Source: G965237725 sp965237725 (GTDB taxonomy: Bacteria > Pseudomonadota > Gammaproteobacteria > Arenicellales > Poriferihabitantaceae). From it: a stretch of DNA of 64,000 bases. This document shows positions 31,921 through 40,912 of the stretch, in pieces. The stretch is taken from contig OZ250151.1 in assembly GCA_965237725.1 (NCBI GenBank), positions 4,278,001 through 4,342,000 on the forward strand, written 5' to 3'. Under the pieces are notes generated by a model. That model did not search any database and was not told the origin of the DNA. It saw only the letters and a list, made by a program, of their open reading frames with translations. Within the stretch, counting starts at the first letter, position 1, and every line of letters begins with the position of its first letter. Both the position numbers and the translations under genes were made by a program.

Positions 31921-33108
31921 CTAAATTAATTTTTCTGCTCGAATCAGTTTATCAAGTGCTATTTCGAGTTTGGCTCGAGGGCATGCAATATTAAGGCGGG
32001 CAAATCCAATCCCCTCCGGACCAAATGCCTCTCCACGAATAACCGCCCATTTAGCTTTTTTTCTAAGGAATACCGTTAGTTCATCTGAGGATAATCCCAA
32101 TGAACGGAAATCCAGCCATACCAAAAATGTCCCATGGGGTTCAATTAATGAAATTCCTGGAATTTCCAACAGTTTTGTTCTGACCAGTTCCAGATTGCCT
32201 TGTAGGTATTCTATAACTTCATCCAACCAGCCCTCCCCTTTTGCATAAGCTGCCTCCATGGCAACGCTGGAAAATGCATTATTCTTGTTAACAGTTAATC
32301 GGCTATTTTCTACCTGAAAAGCCTTTCGTCGATCATCATTTGAAATGACGGTAAATGCGGAACAGCATCCAGCGATATTAAAACTTTTTGCAGGAGAGAA
32401 AAAAGTAATTGCGTTATCTGAAAATTTTGAACCAAGGGAAGAATATGGATAAAACTTGTATTCTGGAAATGTTATATCTCCATGGATTTCATCTGCTACA
32501 ACGAGAACGTTATGTCGATTGCAAATCTCGCCAATTTTTACCAACTCATCACGTCGCCAGACCCGGCCCACTGGATTGTGAGGATTGCACAAAAATAAAA
32601 TCTTGTTCCGTGAACCTGAAGCAATATCCGCCAGGCCTTCGAAATCAATCTCGTAAACACCATCATTCAACAACAACGGGTTAACCGCCAACCGCCGTTG
32701 ATTCTGTTCAATAATTTCAAAGAAATCAAAGAATACGGGGGGCTGGACAATTATTCCATCACCTTCATTGGTGAAAAGTGAAACCGCGAGGGCTAGCCCA
32801 TTTAAAACATTTGGCGCACGTAGAATTTGATTTTCATCTACATCCCACCCGTGGCGATTGCGCAACCAATTTACTACAGCAGGCATTAAACCATCCGGAA
32901 CAGTTTCATATCCAAATACACCATGATCGAGTCGCTTCTGCATTGCCTCAAGGATCGGTAGTGCAACTTTAAAATCCATGTCAGCAACTCCAGCCGGGAA
33001 CAGTTCTGATCCATTTTCTCCAAGGACAACAGCATGTGTCTTTAAGGCTGGGACTAGTCTTCGATTAATATCTTCATCGAAATTTATTGACGGTGGCTGA
33101 TCATTCAT
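31921..33108 (-). CDS. MalY/PatB-type PLP-dependent cystathionine beta-lyase/aminotransferase
   Basis: A 395-residue fold-type I PLP enzyme. FCNPHNPVGRVW-like LFLCNPHNPVGRVWRRDEL, VADEIHGDITF and FSPAKSFNIAGCCSAF (PLP lysine near residue 240) are the MalY/PatB pattern, and the N-terminal WVADMDF equivalent is AGVADMDFKVALPI. MalY-type enzymes cleave C-S bonds of cystathionine or similar compounds, and some also act as regulators. It lies 40 bp upstream-facing of the ars genes but on the same strand, and could be read with arsH, though function is independent. Confidence 0.88.
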   Translation of the reverse strand: MNDQPPSINFDEDINRRLVPALKTHAVVLGENGSELFPAGVADMDFKVALPILEAMQKRLDHGVFGYETVPDGLMPAVVNWLRNRHGWDVDENQILRAPNVLNGLALAVSLFTNEGDGIIVQPPVFFDFFEIIEQNQRRLAVNPLLLNDGVYEIDFEGLADIASGSRNKILFLCNPHNPVGRVWRRDELVKIGEICNRHNVLVVADEIHGDITFPEYKFYPYSSLGSKFSDNAITFFSPAKSFNIAGCCSAFTVISNDDRRKAFQVENSRLTVNKNNAFSSVAMEAAYAKGEGWLDEVIEYLQGNLELVRTKLLEIPGISLIEPHGTFLVWLDFRSLGLSSDELTVFLRKKAKWAVIRGEAFGPEGIGFARLNIACPRAKLEIALDKLIRAEKLI

Positions 33109-33148
33109 GAGTATCTACTTGTTTTAATTCAGAAACGAGTCCCCAATA

Positions 33149-33898
33149 TCACGAAGGCGTAGAATTCACTCGCTCGATAAATGCATTGCCACTTTCTATT
33201 CTCTCAGAATATCTGTCGACCAACTTTTCCGAGCGACCTCGGGTTAAATAAGTAAACTTAAGTAGTTCTTCTAAAACATCCACAATCCGATTGTAATAAG
33301 GAGACGGTTTCATTTTGTCATTATCGTCAAATTCAGAAAATGTTTTTGGGATAGATGATTGATTTGGAATCGTTATCATTCTCATCCAACGCCCCAAAAC
33401 CCGCAACTGATTTATAACATTAAAACTTTGAGACCCACCATTGACTTGCATGACTGCTAAAGTCTTACCCTGAGTCGGTCTCACCGCACCAACAGCGAGT
33501 GGAATCCAGTCGATTTGTGATTTAAATACTCCAGTCATAGCGCCATGACGTTCTGGTGAAATCCAAACCATGCCCTCCGACCAGTTTGCAAGTGATCGCA
33601 ATTCTTTTACTTTTGGATGCTCACTATCTGTTGAATCTGGCAGAGGCAGCCCCTCTGGATTAAATATTCGAGTCTCCGCTCCGAGGTTACGAAGAATTTT
33701 GGCACTTTCAATTGCCACTAGCCTTGAGAAAGAACGTGTTCTTAGTGAACCATAGAGAATGAGAATGCGAGGTGCATGACTATCATCAGATTCCGATGTA
33801 AAATTCTTTGGATCAATACATGTGATCTTATCCGGATCAATATTGGGTAGTTGACTGAAAGAAATTCCAGCATCAGCACTGCTATCCGTGGTTTTCAT
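33149..33898 (-). CDS. arsH: Arsenical resistance flavoprotein ArsH
   Basis: A 249-residue NADPH-dependent FMN reductase family protein. ILYGSLRTRSFSRLVAIE, SPERHGAMTGVFKSQIDW and AVMQVNGGSQSFNVINQLR are signature ArsH text. ArsH oxidises trivalent methyl- and aromatic arsenicals to less toxic pentavalent forms. It starts 1 bp after the aquaporin stop, in operon with arsR and aqpS. Confidence 0.93.
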   Translation of the reverse strand: MKTTDSSADAGISFSQLPNIDPDKITCIDPKNFTSESDDSHAPRILILYGSLRTRSFSRLVAIESAKILRNLGAETRIFNPEGLPLPDSTDSEHPKVKELRSLANWSEGMVWISPERHGAMTGVFKSQIDWIPLAVGAVRPTQGKTLAVMQVNGGSQSFNVINQLRVLGRWMRMITIPNQSSIPKTFSEFDDNDKMKPSPYYNRIVDVLEELLKFTYLTRGRSEKLVDRYSERIESGNAFIERVNSTPS

Positions 33899-33899
33899 A

Positions 33900-34565
33900 T
33901 TAATCTAATTGTTTCGTAAATAATTTGCCACATACGTACAGCGCACAAACAGCCCCGAAAAATTGGGCAAGTATGAATCCAGGGGCATGTGCAGGCGTTA
34001 TTCCGGAAAAGGTATCGGTAACCGATCTGGCTATGGTGACTGCAGGGTTTGCGAAAGACGTTGAAGCCGTAAACCAATAGGCTGCCGTGATATATAAACC
34101 AACGCTCATTGCAACCGCTTCCCGTTTGACCGCCGCTGTTCCCAGTATCACCATGACAAGACCAAACGTCGCAATACTTTCAGATAACCATTGTGCGCTA
34201 CCAAATCGATATTTTTGTGATACCTGTATGACATCGAGTTCAAACATGAGATGGGCAACCACTGCACCCAATAATCCTCCCAAAACCTGAAACAAAATAT
34301 AGAAAAATGTATCTCTTATCGGTAAGGCTCTTTTCAGCGCGAATACCGTTGTTACCGCGGGGTTTAAATGAGCACCAGATATTGGCCCCAACATTGTAAT
34401 TAACACTACCAGAATGGCGCCTGTAGGTATCGTATTTCCCAACAACGCAATGGCTACGTTACCCCCAGCCAAATTTTCCGCCATAATTCCCGAACCAATA
34501 ACCGTGGCCAACAAAAATGCGGTGCCCATAAATTCAGCCAAATAGCGTTGGCAAGATGAGTACAT
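33900..34565 (-). CDS. aqpS: AqpS-like aquaglyceroporin of the arsenic operon
   Basis: A 221-residue MIP-family channel with two NPA motifs: GAHLNPAVTTVF and SFANPAVTIARS. Six hydrophobic helices are visible. In Sinorhizobium-type ars operons AqpS replaces the ArsB pump and lets internally formed arsenite flow out. No arsB, acr3 or arsC is found beside it, so resistance would depend on the channel plus arsenate reduction elsewhere. Confidence 0.88.
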   Translation of the reverse strand: MYSSCQRYLAEFMGTAFLLATVIGSGIMAENLAGGNVAIALLGNTIPTGAILVVLITMLGPISGAHLNPAVTTVFALKRALPIRDTFFYILFQVLGGLLGAVVAHLMFELDVIQVSQKYRFGSAQWLSESIATFGLVMVILGTAAVKREAVAMSVGLYITAAYWFTASTSFANPAVTIARSVTDTFSGITPAHAPGFILAQFFGAVCALYVCGKLFTKQLD

Positions 34566-34594
34566 CAGTTACTTCCTTTTTAAGTCTCTTGCTT

Positions 34595-34903
34595 TTAACA
34601 ACACAAATCAGGCGTTTCTGATTCAACGCAGCATTCGCTTAACAAAAACTCGGCTAATGCCTTGATTCGAACAAAGTTAGCTATATTGTTGACCTGACGT
34701 CCGCTTTTCTTTTGAAAGATCAGACCACCATCAGACAGCGATCTTAGATGATGCGCTAGAGTTGAGGCAGGCATGTCCATCGCTTTTTGCAACTCCCCTA
34801 CCGTTAAACCCTTCGGGCCGGTTCGTACCAGCTTCTTCAAGACATAAAGCCTGGGCTCTGCTCCTGCTGCGATAAATCCCTGGGATGCTCTTTGTAAATT
34901 CAT
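34595..34903 (-). CDS. arsR: ArsR arsenic-responsive repressor
   Basis: A 102-residue winged-helix regulator at the head of the ars operon. The DNA-binding helix is in MDMPASTLAHHLRSLSDGGLI. Five cysteines exist near the C-terminus (ECCVESETPDLCC), which resembles ArsR versions that bind As(III) through a C-terminal cysteine pair rather than the ELCVCDL helix. Its operator is the dyad 22-43 bp upstream. Confidence 0.92.
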   Translation of the reverse strand: MNLQRASQGFIAAGAEPRLYVLKKLVRTGPKGLTVGELQKAMDMPASTLAHHLRSLSDGGLIFQKKSGRQVNNIANFVRIKALAEFLLSECCVESETPDLCC

Positions 34904-34924
34904 ATTTATAAATTAATTAAACCA

Positions 34925-34946
34925 TATAACTAGTATAATAGTTATA
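34925..34946 (-). promoter_or_regulatory. ArsR operator/promoter
   Basis: TATAACTA (34925-34932) and TAGTTATA (34939-34946) form a perfect inverted repeat with a 6-bp spacer, 22 bp upstream of arsR. The dyad overlaps AT-rich promoter-like sequence. Position and symmetry make it the likely ArsR binding site. Confidence 0.8.
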
Positions 34947-35013
34947 AGTAGCAAACACAATAAAAATTGAATCAATATTTAATGCTAATCAGATTTAAAG
35001 AACAAGCCAGTTA

Positions 35014-36567
35014 TCAGTAAGTTTCATTTAACCCGCCATCGGCAGGAATCTCTGATTCCCTTTTCCCAATGTAAGCGAGTAATGCTTCGTCGACTGCTGG
35101 ATCAAGTTTGGGTTCTTCATATTCGGATAACAATTGTTTTGTATACTTTAATGCCCGTTGGGTTATATCCACACTACCCTCAGCAATCCATTGTTCAATG
35201 GAATTGTTATCAAAAAGTTTTGGCATAAAAAATGCGCGTTGAAAGTTATCTTGAGTATGTTGGTGACCTAAATAGTGGCCCCCCGGTCCGACGTCACGAA
35301 CCGCAGCCAGCGCTTCATCGAAATCATCCCAACGCAATCCTTCTGCCATGCGGTACCCCATAGCGCATTGTTCAGCATCAACCACAAACTTAGCCATGGA
35401 ACAATGCATCCCGGCCTCGTTCCAACCCGCTGAATGCCAGATATAGTTTGCACCCGACATTAAAACTGCCATTAACGTAGATGCACTCTCATAACCCGCC
35501 TGGGCATCAAATGTTTTTGCACCACCCAAGGTATTTGACGTCCTCCAGGGCACATCATAATGTCGCGCCAGCTGACCAATCATAAAATTCATTAAACTGA
35601 TTTCTGGCGTACCCGCCATGGGCGCACCGGATTGCATGGAGACGGTAGAAAGATAATGGCCATAAATTGAAGGGGCACCTTTCCTGACAACCTGGGTATA
35701 TGCCAATGCAGATAGTGCCTCAGCGTTCAACTGCACCACTGCAGGCACGGTAGACGCAGGCGTATTTGCGCCGCCCAAAACAAAAGGGGAACACAATACC
35801 GGTTGTTTACGTTTCACAAATGCGCGCATGGCACCCAGCATTGTAGCGTCCCAGACCAATGGCGAATTGCCATTACAGTTGCCAGTCACTACCGGATGAT
35901 CTTCAAGGAATCCTTCACCGAATAAAATGTCGCACATATCCATGACATCCTCACCATTCTTGCCCGAGGTGGTCATACCCATAAACGTCTTATCCGAGTA
36001 TTTCATCGACGAATAGGTGATTCTCAAATGACGATGGGCTACGGCATGATCCATGGGTTCGACGATATGATGGGCTGACGAATGGATGGCTGGCAGCATA
36101 TGGGATAACTTGTGAAATATCCCTAAGTCATCGAGGGTGGGATAACGTCGAACATCTTCCAGATCGCGAACATAAGGTGCACCGGTCATGGGAACAAATA
36201 TCGAATTTCGCCCACCAATTTTCACGGCCTTTTTTGGATCACGAGCATGATAGGTAATAGTGGATGGAATTGACTTGATCAATTCCCTGATATGATTGCG
36301 ATCAAACTTCACCAATTCACCAAGTACATCCGCACCAGCAGCTTTCCACTGTTCGAGGGCGATGGGGTCACGGAAAATGACACCGACCTCTTCCAGAATG
36401 TCCATGGAAGCATTGTCGATTTTCTCGATCTGTTCCTGGTCGAGGGGCTCGGTGAGGGGCAGACCATGCTGCAGTTGAGGTAACATCGGTTCCAGATTCC
36501 CGGATCGCAATGCGCGACGAGAGCTTCTACCGCCGCTCCGGGTTAACGGTCGTTCAATGGTTTTCAT
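35014..36567 (-). CDS. MttB-family (trimethylamine methyltransferase superfamily) protein, non-pyrrolysine
   Basis: A 517-residue protein uninterrupted by an amber codon, so it belongs to the non-pyrrolysine MttB superfamily, some of whose members demethylate glycine betaine, carnitine or proline betaine to a corrinoid protein. Recognisable text: SAHHIVEPMDHAVAHRHLRI, GMTTSGKNGEDVMDMCDILFG, ANTPASTVPAVVQLNAEALSAL and GPGGHYLGHQHTQDNF. No corrinoid protein (MttC) or reactivase is nearby, so the methyl acceptor is uncertain. Its presence with the amine dehydrogenase cluster suggests quaternary-amine metabolism. Confidence 0.87.
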   Translation of the reverse strand: MKTIERPLTRSGGRSSRRALRSGNLEPMLPQLQHGLPLTEPLDQEQIEKIDNASMDILEEVGVIFRDPIALEQWKAAGADVLGELVKFDRNHIRELIKSIPSTITYHARDPKKAVKIGGRNSIFVPMTGAPYVRDLEDVRRYPTLDDLGIFHKLSHMLPAIHSSAHHIVEPMDHAVAHRHLRITYSSMKYSDKTFMGMTTSGKNGEDVMDMCDILFGEGFLEDHPVVTGNCNGNSPLVWDATMLGAMRAFVKRKQPVLCSPFVLGGANTPASTVPAVVQLNAEALSALAYTQVVRKGAPSIYGHYLSTVSMQSGAPMAGTPEISLMNFMIGQLARHYDVPWRTSNTLGGAKTFDAQAGYESASTLMAVLMSGANYIWHSAGWNEAGMHCSMAKFVVDAEQCAMGYRMAEGLRWDDFDEALAAVRDVGPGGHYLGHQHTQDNFQRAFFMPKLFDNNSIEQWIAEGSVDITQRALKYTKQLLSEYEEPKLDPAVDEALLAYIGKRESEIPADGGLNETY

Positions 36568-36680
36568 ATTTATTTATCGTCACAGCAAATGGGGTTATGA
36601 TCCCGGATTAAATGTTTACCCAATGGGCTTGTCCCAGAATATTTGCACCAGAGCGTAGCTTAATTATTAACCCATATGCA

Positions 36681-37454
36681 ATGAATTTGAAACTACATTC
36701 AGAAACCCAGGGCGATCCCAATGACCCTGTAATAATTATCCTTCACGGCCTATTCGGTTCAACCAGCAACTGGCGCACTATCGGCCGATCGCTGTCGGAT
36801 TCGTATTATGTTAATTGTCTGGATCTACGGAATCACGGCAAATCTCCCTGGCATGATTCCATGACCTACACCGAAATGGCGGATGATGTGGCTCGATTTA
36901 TAATGGATCATAGGTTAATAAAGCCCAATATCATCGGTCATAGCATGGGGGGGAAAACCGCCATGACTCTGGCACAGTCGGATGAAGTTGAGCTGGGCAA
37001 TATATTTATCGTCGATATCGCGCCGGTTAAATACGCCCACGACCACAATGATCTGGTTGAAGCCATGAATTCCATTTCCTTTGATCAGGTCAATTCCCGC
37101 AAACAGGTTGATAACCAATTGGCTTTAACTATATCCGAGCCCGCGGTTCGACAGTTTCTGATGCAAAACCTCAATCGTGATGGAGATGCGTATAACTGGC
37201 GAATCAACTTAAACTCAATTATCAATAATATGATATATATATTTGATTATAAATGGAATAATATTGTCATTTGTGAAGAAATAATTTTTATCTCCGGAGA
37301 CCAGTCCCATTACATCACCTCGGAGTACTACTCTGACATTAAACGACAATTTCCCAATGCCATAATAGAATCTATCGAAGGCGCAGGACACTGGTTGCAT
37401 GCGGAGAAACCCTCAGAATTGCTGCAAATTGTGAATCGCCACCTGGGAATTTGA
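36681..37454 (+). CDS. Alpha/beta hydrolase, YbfF-like esterase
   Basis: Using ATG 36681 gives 257 residues; a longer frame from 36612 is less likely. The N-terminal LHGLFGSTSNWRTIGRSL and DLRNHGKSPW are characteristic of YbfF/abhydrolase-11 esterases, with nucleophile elbow IIGHSMGGKTAM and the final histidine in EGAGHWLHAEKP. The region near residues 180-200 is AT-rich and contains a variable lid. Divergent from the MttB-family gene. Confidence 0.85.
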   Translation: MNLKLHSETQGDPNDPVIIILHGLFGSTSNWRTIGRSLSDSYYVNCLDLRNHGKSPWHDSMTYTEMADDVARFIMDHRLIKPNIIGHSMGGKTAMTLAQSDEVELGNIFIVDIAPVKYAHDHNDLVEAMNSISFDQVNSRKQVDNQLALTISEPAVRQFLMQNLNRDGDAYNWRINLNSIINNMIYIFDYKWNNIVICEEIIFISGDQSHYITSEYYSDIKRQFPNAIIESIEGAGHWLHAEKPSELLQIVNRHLGI

Positions 37455-37537
37455 TTCTAAATATTGCAGTAAAAATCCTTGATATTCAGTGTGATTATTG
37501 ATGCAATACGCCAACAAAATTTTATTGGAAATCAACC

Positions 37538-38407
37538 ATGACTCATTCCGATTACCAGGCCCATTACCAGGCCGATTATATGGCTGATTACCAAAATGTA
37601 GCTGAGCAATTTCAGGATCAGGGATTTTGTTTTCCTTTGACGATTTTCTCCGAAGATGAAGCCAATGCATATCGGCAAAAATTTGAATCTTTAGAGCCGC
37701 AAATCGCTGGAACCAAACTGGGCAATAAAGCCCAACTCAATTACGTCCATGTGATTTTTCCATTTGTATATGAAATTGCAACCAATAAAAATCTGTTGGA
37801 CGCCGTTGAATCCATACTCGGACCCGATATTCTGATTTGGGGCTCAACCTTTTTTCTCAAAGAGCCCTATACACCAAGTTATGTCAGCTGGCACCAGGAC
37901 CTACGCTATTGGGGCCTGGACGGTGATTCATTGGTGAGTGCCTGGCTCGCTTTAAGTCCCGCAAAAATATCAAACGGCTGTATGCGTTTTGTCCCCCATT
38001 CTCACAAGAACCAGTTGCTGGAACATAAAGACACCTTCAGCGAAGATAATTTCCTCACACGAGGCCAAGAAGCTGATATAGAAATCGACGAATCCGACAC
38101 GGTGCACGTCGAACTCGATCCCGGTCAGGCTTCATTCCATCATGGGCATTTGTTACACGCCTCTGCCCCTAATCTTTCCGATCAAAGACGTATCGGCCTG
38201 GTTATGAATTTTATTGCACCACACATGCGTCAGGTCGTCGCAGCAAAAGATTTTGTTATGCTGGTTCGTGGTGAAGATAAATTCGGCCACTTCGAACACG
38301 TTTCTCCGCCAACGGAAAATCTGTCCGAACAATCACTTTCCCTGCACAGTCATATTTTACGTACCCAAAATGAAGCCCTATATGACGGCGTTGCCAAGCC
38401 AAACTGA
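37538..38407 (+). CDS. Phytanoyl-CoA dioxygenase (PhyH) family oxygenase
   Basis: A 289-residue Fe(II)/2-oxoglutarate oxygenase. The iron ligands are His119 and Asp121 in SWHQDLRYWG and a distal His in HHGHLLHASAPN (about 207), with Arg216 or Arg217 for 2-oxoglutarate. The N-terminus has short repeats (DYQAHYQADYMADYQ). This text resembles PhyH proteins that act on small metabolites in marine bacteria. Substrate unknown. A second PhyH (54896) and a P4H-like oxygenase (39865) occur in the window. Confidence 0.87.
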   Translation: MTHSDYQAHYQADYMADYQNVAEQFQDQGFCFPLTIFSEDEANAYRQKFESLEPQIAGTKLGNKAQLNYVHVIFPFVYEIATNKNLLDAVESILGPDILIWGSTFFLKEPYTPSYVSWHQDLRYWGLDGDSLVSAWLALSPAKISNGCMRFVPHSHKNQLLEHKDTFSEDNFLTRGQEADIEIDESDTVHVELDPGQASFHHGHLLHASAPNLSDQRRIGLVMNFIAPHMRQVVAAKDFVMLVRGEDKFGHFEHVSPPTENLSEQSLSLHSHILRTQNEALYDGVAKPN

Positions 38408-38430
38408 TCCTACAACCTGGGTAGTAGGAT
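38405..38430. terminator. Possible bidirectional hairpin between convergent genes
   Basis: GATCCTAC (38405-38412) and GTAGGATC (38423-38430) form an 8-bp perfect stem with a 10-base loop right at the stop codon of the PhyH gene. There is no T-tract, so termination efficiency is uncertain. Confidence 0.4.
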
Positions 38431-38485
38431 CGCCTCTCCACGAAGTCGTAACAGGTGCTGGTACAGGTCGCTGCTATAGATATGA

Positions 38486-39310
38486 CTAAGCGCCTTTTTG
38501 CCAGGTCATAGTAAAACCTAATGGCGGGCGTTCTTCAATTTTTTCCAGGTCTTTACAGAACTCAGAAATATCATAATCGAGTTCGGTAAAATTCTTTAAC
38601 ACAAACCCCTCAAGTATTGCGGCATTCATTATGTCGGACAGGGTATGTTGAAAGGAAAACTGTGGACTCGATTCATATTGCGTTCCCTCATAATAATCGA
38701 GGCTAGCCGTTTCCACAAAGGGTTCCTGTTTGAAGTAAGAATGACAAACATAAGATGGTTCTTCTCCTTCACCTTCCTCATACATCATCAACACGGGGTG
38801 CATGTCTTCAACAAATATATAACCACCCGGTTTTGTCAGATCCCCATATACTTTAAAAAATTCACCCAAGTTTGGCATCCAGCTAATAACACCGATGGTA
38901 TTCATAACAATGTCGTACGGGCCCCTAAATTCTTTGGGGATGTCATAAATATCTGTGGTCACAAAATCCACTTCAGTATGACCAGACGCGGCTTTGAGTT
39001 CCAGGGCCTGAGAAATAAAATCCGCTGTGCCATCAAACCCAATGCAATAACCCGCACCAATATCTTTGAGTGATAAAAGTTCCCTTCCATTGTTACAACA
39101 AAGTTGGGCAATTGTCTTACCTTCGATGCCGATATCAGAAAATTGATCAAGGCAGTGCTTATCCATGGTGTAACTGCCCGATGTTGAAATTTCTTTCATT
39201 ACCTTTTCATGATTGACTTTTCTATGGACAACTGCAGCCTCATCCCAGGCTTTTCTATTTGCATCGGTAAACTCACGGCGAAGCTTGGGGTTATAGGATT
39301 TCTTATTCAT
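38486..39310 (-). CDS. Class I SAM-dependent methyltransferase
   Basis: A 274-residue methyltransferase. Motif I is IAQLCCNNGRELLSL with LKDIGAGYCIGFDGTADFI as the following acidic region, and DIVMNTIGVISWMPNLGEFF is motif IV. The substrate is unknown. Start codons of this gene and the upstream GNAT gene are separated by 3 bp of spacer, so they form an operon. Confidence 0.83.
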   Translation of the reverse strand: MNKKSYNPKLRREFTDANRKAWDEAAVVHRKVNHEKVMKEISTSGSYTMDKHCLDQFSDIGIEGKTIAQLCCNNGRELLSLKDIGAGYCIGFDGTADFISQALELKAASGHTEVDFVTTDIYDIPKEFRGPYDIVMNTIGVISWMPNLGEFFKVYGDLTKPGGYIFVEDMHPVLMMYEEGEGEEPSYVCHSYFKQEPFVETASLDYYEGTQYESSPQFSFQHTLSDIMNAAILEGFVLKNFTELDYDISEFCKDLEKIEERPPLGFTMTWQKGA

Positions 39311-39313
39311 GGG

Positions 39314-39805
39314 TCATTTTTTGATCAGGGTTTTTTTAAAGAAGTGATCACTATATTCAACACCGGCGTCTGTTTCAGTGTCTGTCCGAATATATTTGTA
39401 ACCCATATTCAGATACATTTTTCTGGCTACATCAAGCCGGTCACTGGTATCAACTAAGACATTAAATATTCTATTTTCCAAACAATAAATCTCAATCTTT
39501 CTTACTATTGACTTACCAATTCCGATACCCCGGTGTTGGGCGCTGATTCTGAGTCGCTTTATCTCTACGGTATTTTCATCCACGAATCTAAAACCGCCAA
39601 AGCCGATTATAGAATTATTTTCTTCGGCGACCCAAAACATTCCACCACTTTCAAGATAATGTTCATCAATATCATAGGCATCTGCATTCCATTGATATTG
39701 ACGTGGGTCTGATGCATATTCTGGAAAAAATTCCAGCATAAATTCTTCCTGTAACTTTGTCGCTGCTGGTTGATCCAGTGGAGCAAACTTTCGAATGTTT
39801 ATCAT
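39314..39805 (-). CDS. GNAT family N-acetyltransferase
   Basis: A 163-residue acetyltransferase. The acetyl-CoA loop motif is RISAQHRGIGIGKSIVRKIE (Q/R-x-x-G-x-G/A) and the closing NVLVDTSDRLDVARKMYLNMGY is motif B. It is 3 bp upstream of the methyltransferase gene. Substrate unknown. Confidence 0.85.
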   Translation of the reverse strand: MINIRKFAPLDQPAATKLQEEFMLEFFPEYASDPRQYQWNADAYDIDEHYLESGGMFWVAEENNSIIGFGGFRFVDENTVEIKRLRISAQHRGIGIGKSIVRKIEIYCLENRIFNVLVDTSDRLDVARKMYLNMGYKYIRTDTETDAGVEYSDHFFKKTLIKK

Positions 39806-39864
39806 ACTAAAGGCTCTAATGTTAAAATCAGTTTACAAAAATTCAAACTATTAAGATTAATGTT

Positions 39865-40506
39865 ATGGATAATTTCATAGAAATTTATGAAGACGCTGTT
39901 TCAAGTGAGATTTGTGAGTATTTTATCAAATTTTTTGAAACCCAAGATAAGCTTGGTAATACCTGGTCTGGCACCATGGGGGGAGGTTACGTTAAAAAAT
40001 CCTGGAAAAATTGCACCGATTTAAATATCCGCCGTGACGAAAAGATCAAGGAATATAAAGCATATGATGACCCGGATCACATTGAAATTCTCAAGCAGTA
40101 TGAACGAATAGTAGACGACGCATTCAAGGAATATTTCAAAAAATATAACAACGGACTCGGTGACGGCGCAGAAGCTATTGAATTTTACTCATGCAAAGAT
40201 GTCGACAACGGTCCACTTATGCATCGATATGAGCCGCCTATGGAAGGATTTCATGTATGGCATGCTGACTGGGGTCCATGGGGTGGTGCAGCAACCCACC
40301 GCCTGGTTGTCGGTATGTTATATCTAAACGACGTAGATGAAGGTGGAGAAACAGAATTTTTCCATCAGGGCATATCTATTCAACCCAGGCAAGGATCAAT
40401 TGTGGTTTGGCCGGCATACTTTACACATACTCATCGCGGCAACGCACCAGTTAGCAACACAAAATATATAGTGAATAAATGGGGTTACCCCGTGAAGGTT
40501 AAATAG
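39865..40506 (+). CDS. 2OG-Fe(II) oxygenase, prolyl 4-hydroxylase-like
   Basis: A 213-residue double-stranded beta-helix oxygenase of the P4Hc type. Iron ligands are His133 and Asp135 (HVWHADWGPW) and a distal His in TRGNAP-preceding FTHTHRGNAP (His188 or 190), with Lys near 199 for 2-oxoglutarate. It begins with a helical segment (DNFIEIYEDAVSSEICEYFI). Such enzymes are common in marine phages and bacteria and hydroxylate protein proline or free amino acids. Confidence 0.85.
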   Translation: MDNFIEIYEDAVSSEICEYFIKFFETQDKLGNTWSGTMGGGYVKKSWKNCTDLNIRRDEKIKEYKAYDDPDHIEILKQYERIVDDAFKEYFKKYNNGLGDGAEAIEFYSCKDVDNGPLMHRYEPPMEGFHVWHADWGPWGGAATHRLVVGMLYLNDVDEGGETEFFHQGISIQPRQGSIVVWPAYFTHTHRGNAPVSNTKYIVNKWGYPVKVK

Positions 40507-40513
40507 CCGGAGA

Positions 40514-40544
40514 AATTATATCAAGGATGATATCTTCTATAATT
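40514..40544. terminator. Possible hairpin terminator between convergent genes
   Basis: AATTATA (40514-40520) and TATAATT (40538-40544) form a 7-bp stem in the 40-bp gap between convergent genes. It is AT-only and weak, so this is tentative. Confidence 0.35.
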
Positions 40545-40546
40545 AT

Positions 40547-40909
40547 CTATTCACCATCCATACCCGCAATATCACCTTCCTTTTCACGATTCTGCTTTTC
40601 AATCCGTTTCAGGCGAATTTCTACCTGTTTCTGTTTGCGAATGTCACAATAACAAGGCTCAATGCCGGATTCGTTTTCCTCGGAGTCAGGGTCGCTAATT
40701 TCAAAATTACTAATTTTGTTGTTTTGTAAACACGCTTCATATAGCGTAGAATTTTCGATCAATTCCTCACAACTGCTGACTTTACTCTCATCAGCATTGA
40801 CGAATTCAAAAACTAGACAACAACTCATAAGTAGCAGCCCCAGCGTTTGAATATTTATACTCTTACAAAAATGAATTAACAAGTTCGTCACAGATTTATC
40901 ATCTCTCAT
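40547..40909 (-). CDS. Small secreted protein of unknown function
   Basis: A 120-residue product with a hydrophobic stretch near residues 22-38 (LGLLLMSCCLVFEFVNA) that could be a signal or anchor, preceded by a polar N-terminus. A later in-frame start may be used. The mature part has cysteine pairs (SSCEELI, YEACLQ, EPCYCDIRK) and a charged helix at the end. It starts 3 bp before the next gene's stop, so the two are likely co-transcribed. Confidence 0.62.
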   Translation of the reverse strand: MRDDKSVTNLLIHFCKSINIQTLGLLLMSCCLVFEFVNADESKVSSCEELIENSTLYEACLQNNKISNFEISDPDSEENESGIEPCYCDIRKQKQVEIRLKRIEKQNREKEGDIAGMDGE

Positions 40910-40912
40910 CTC

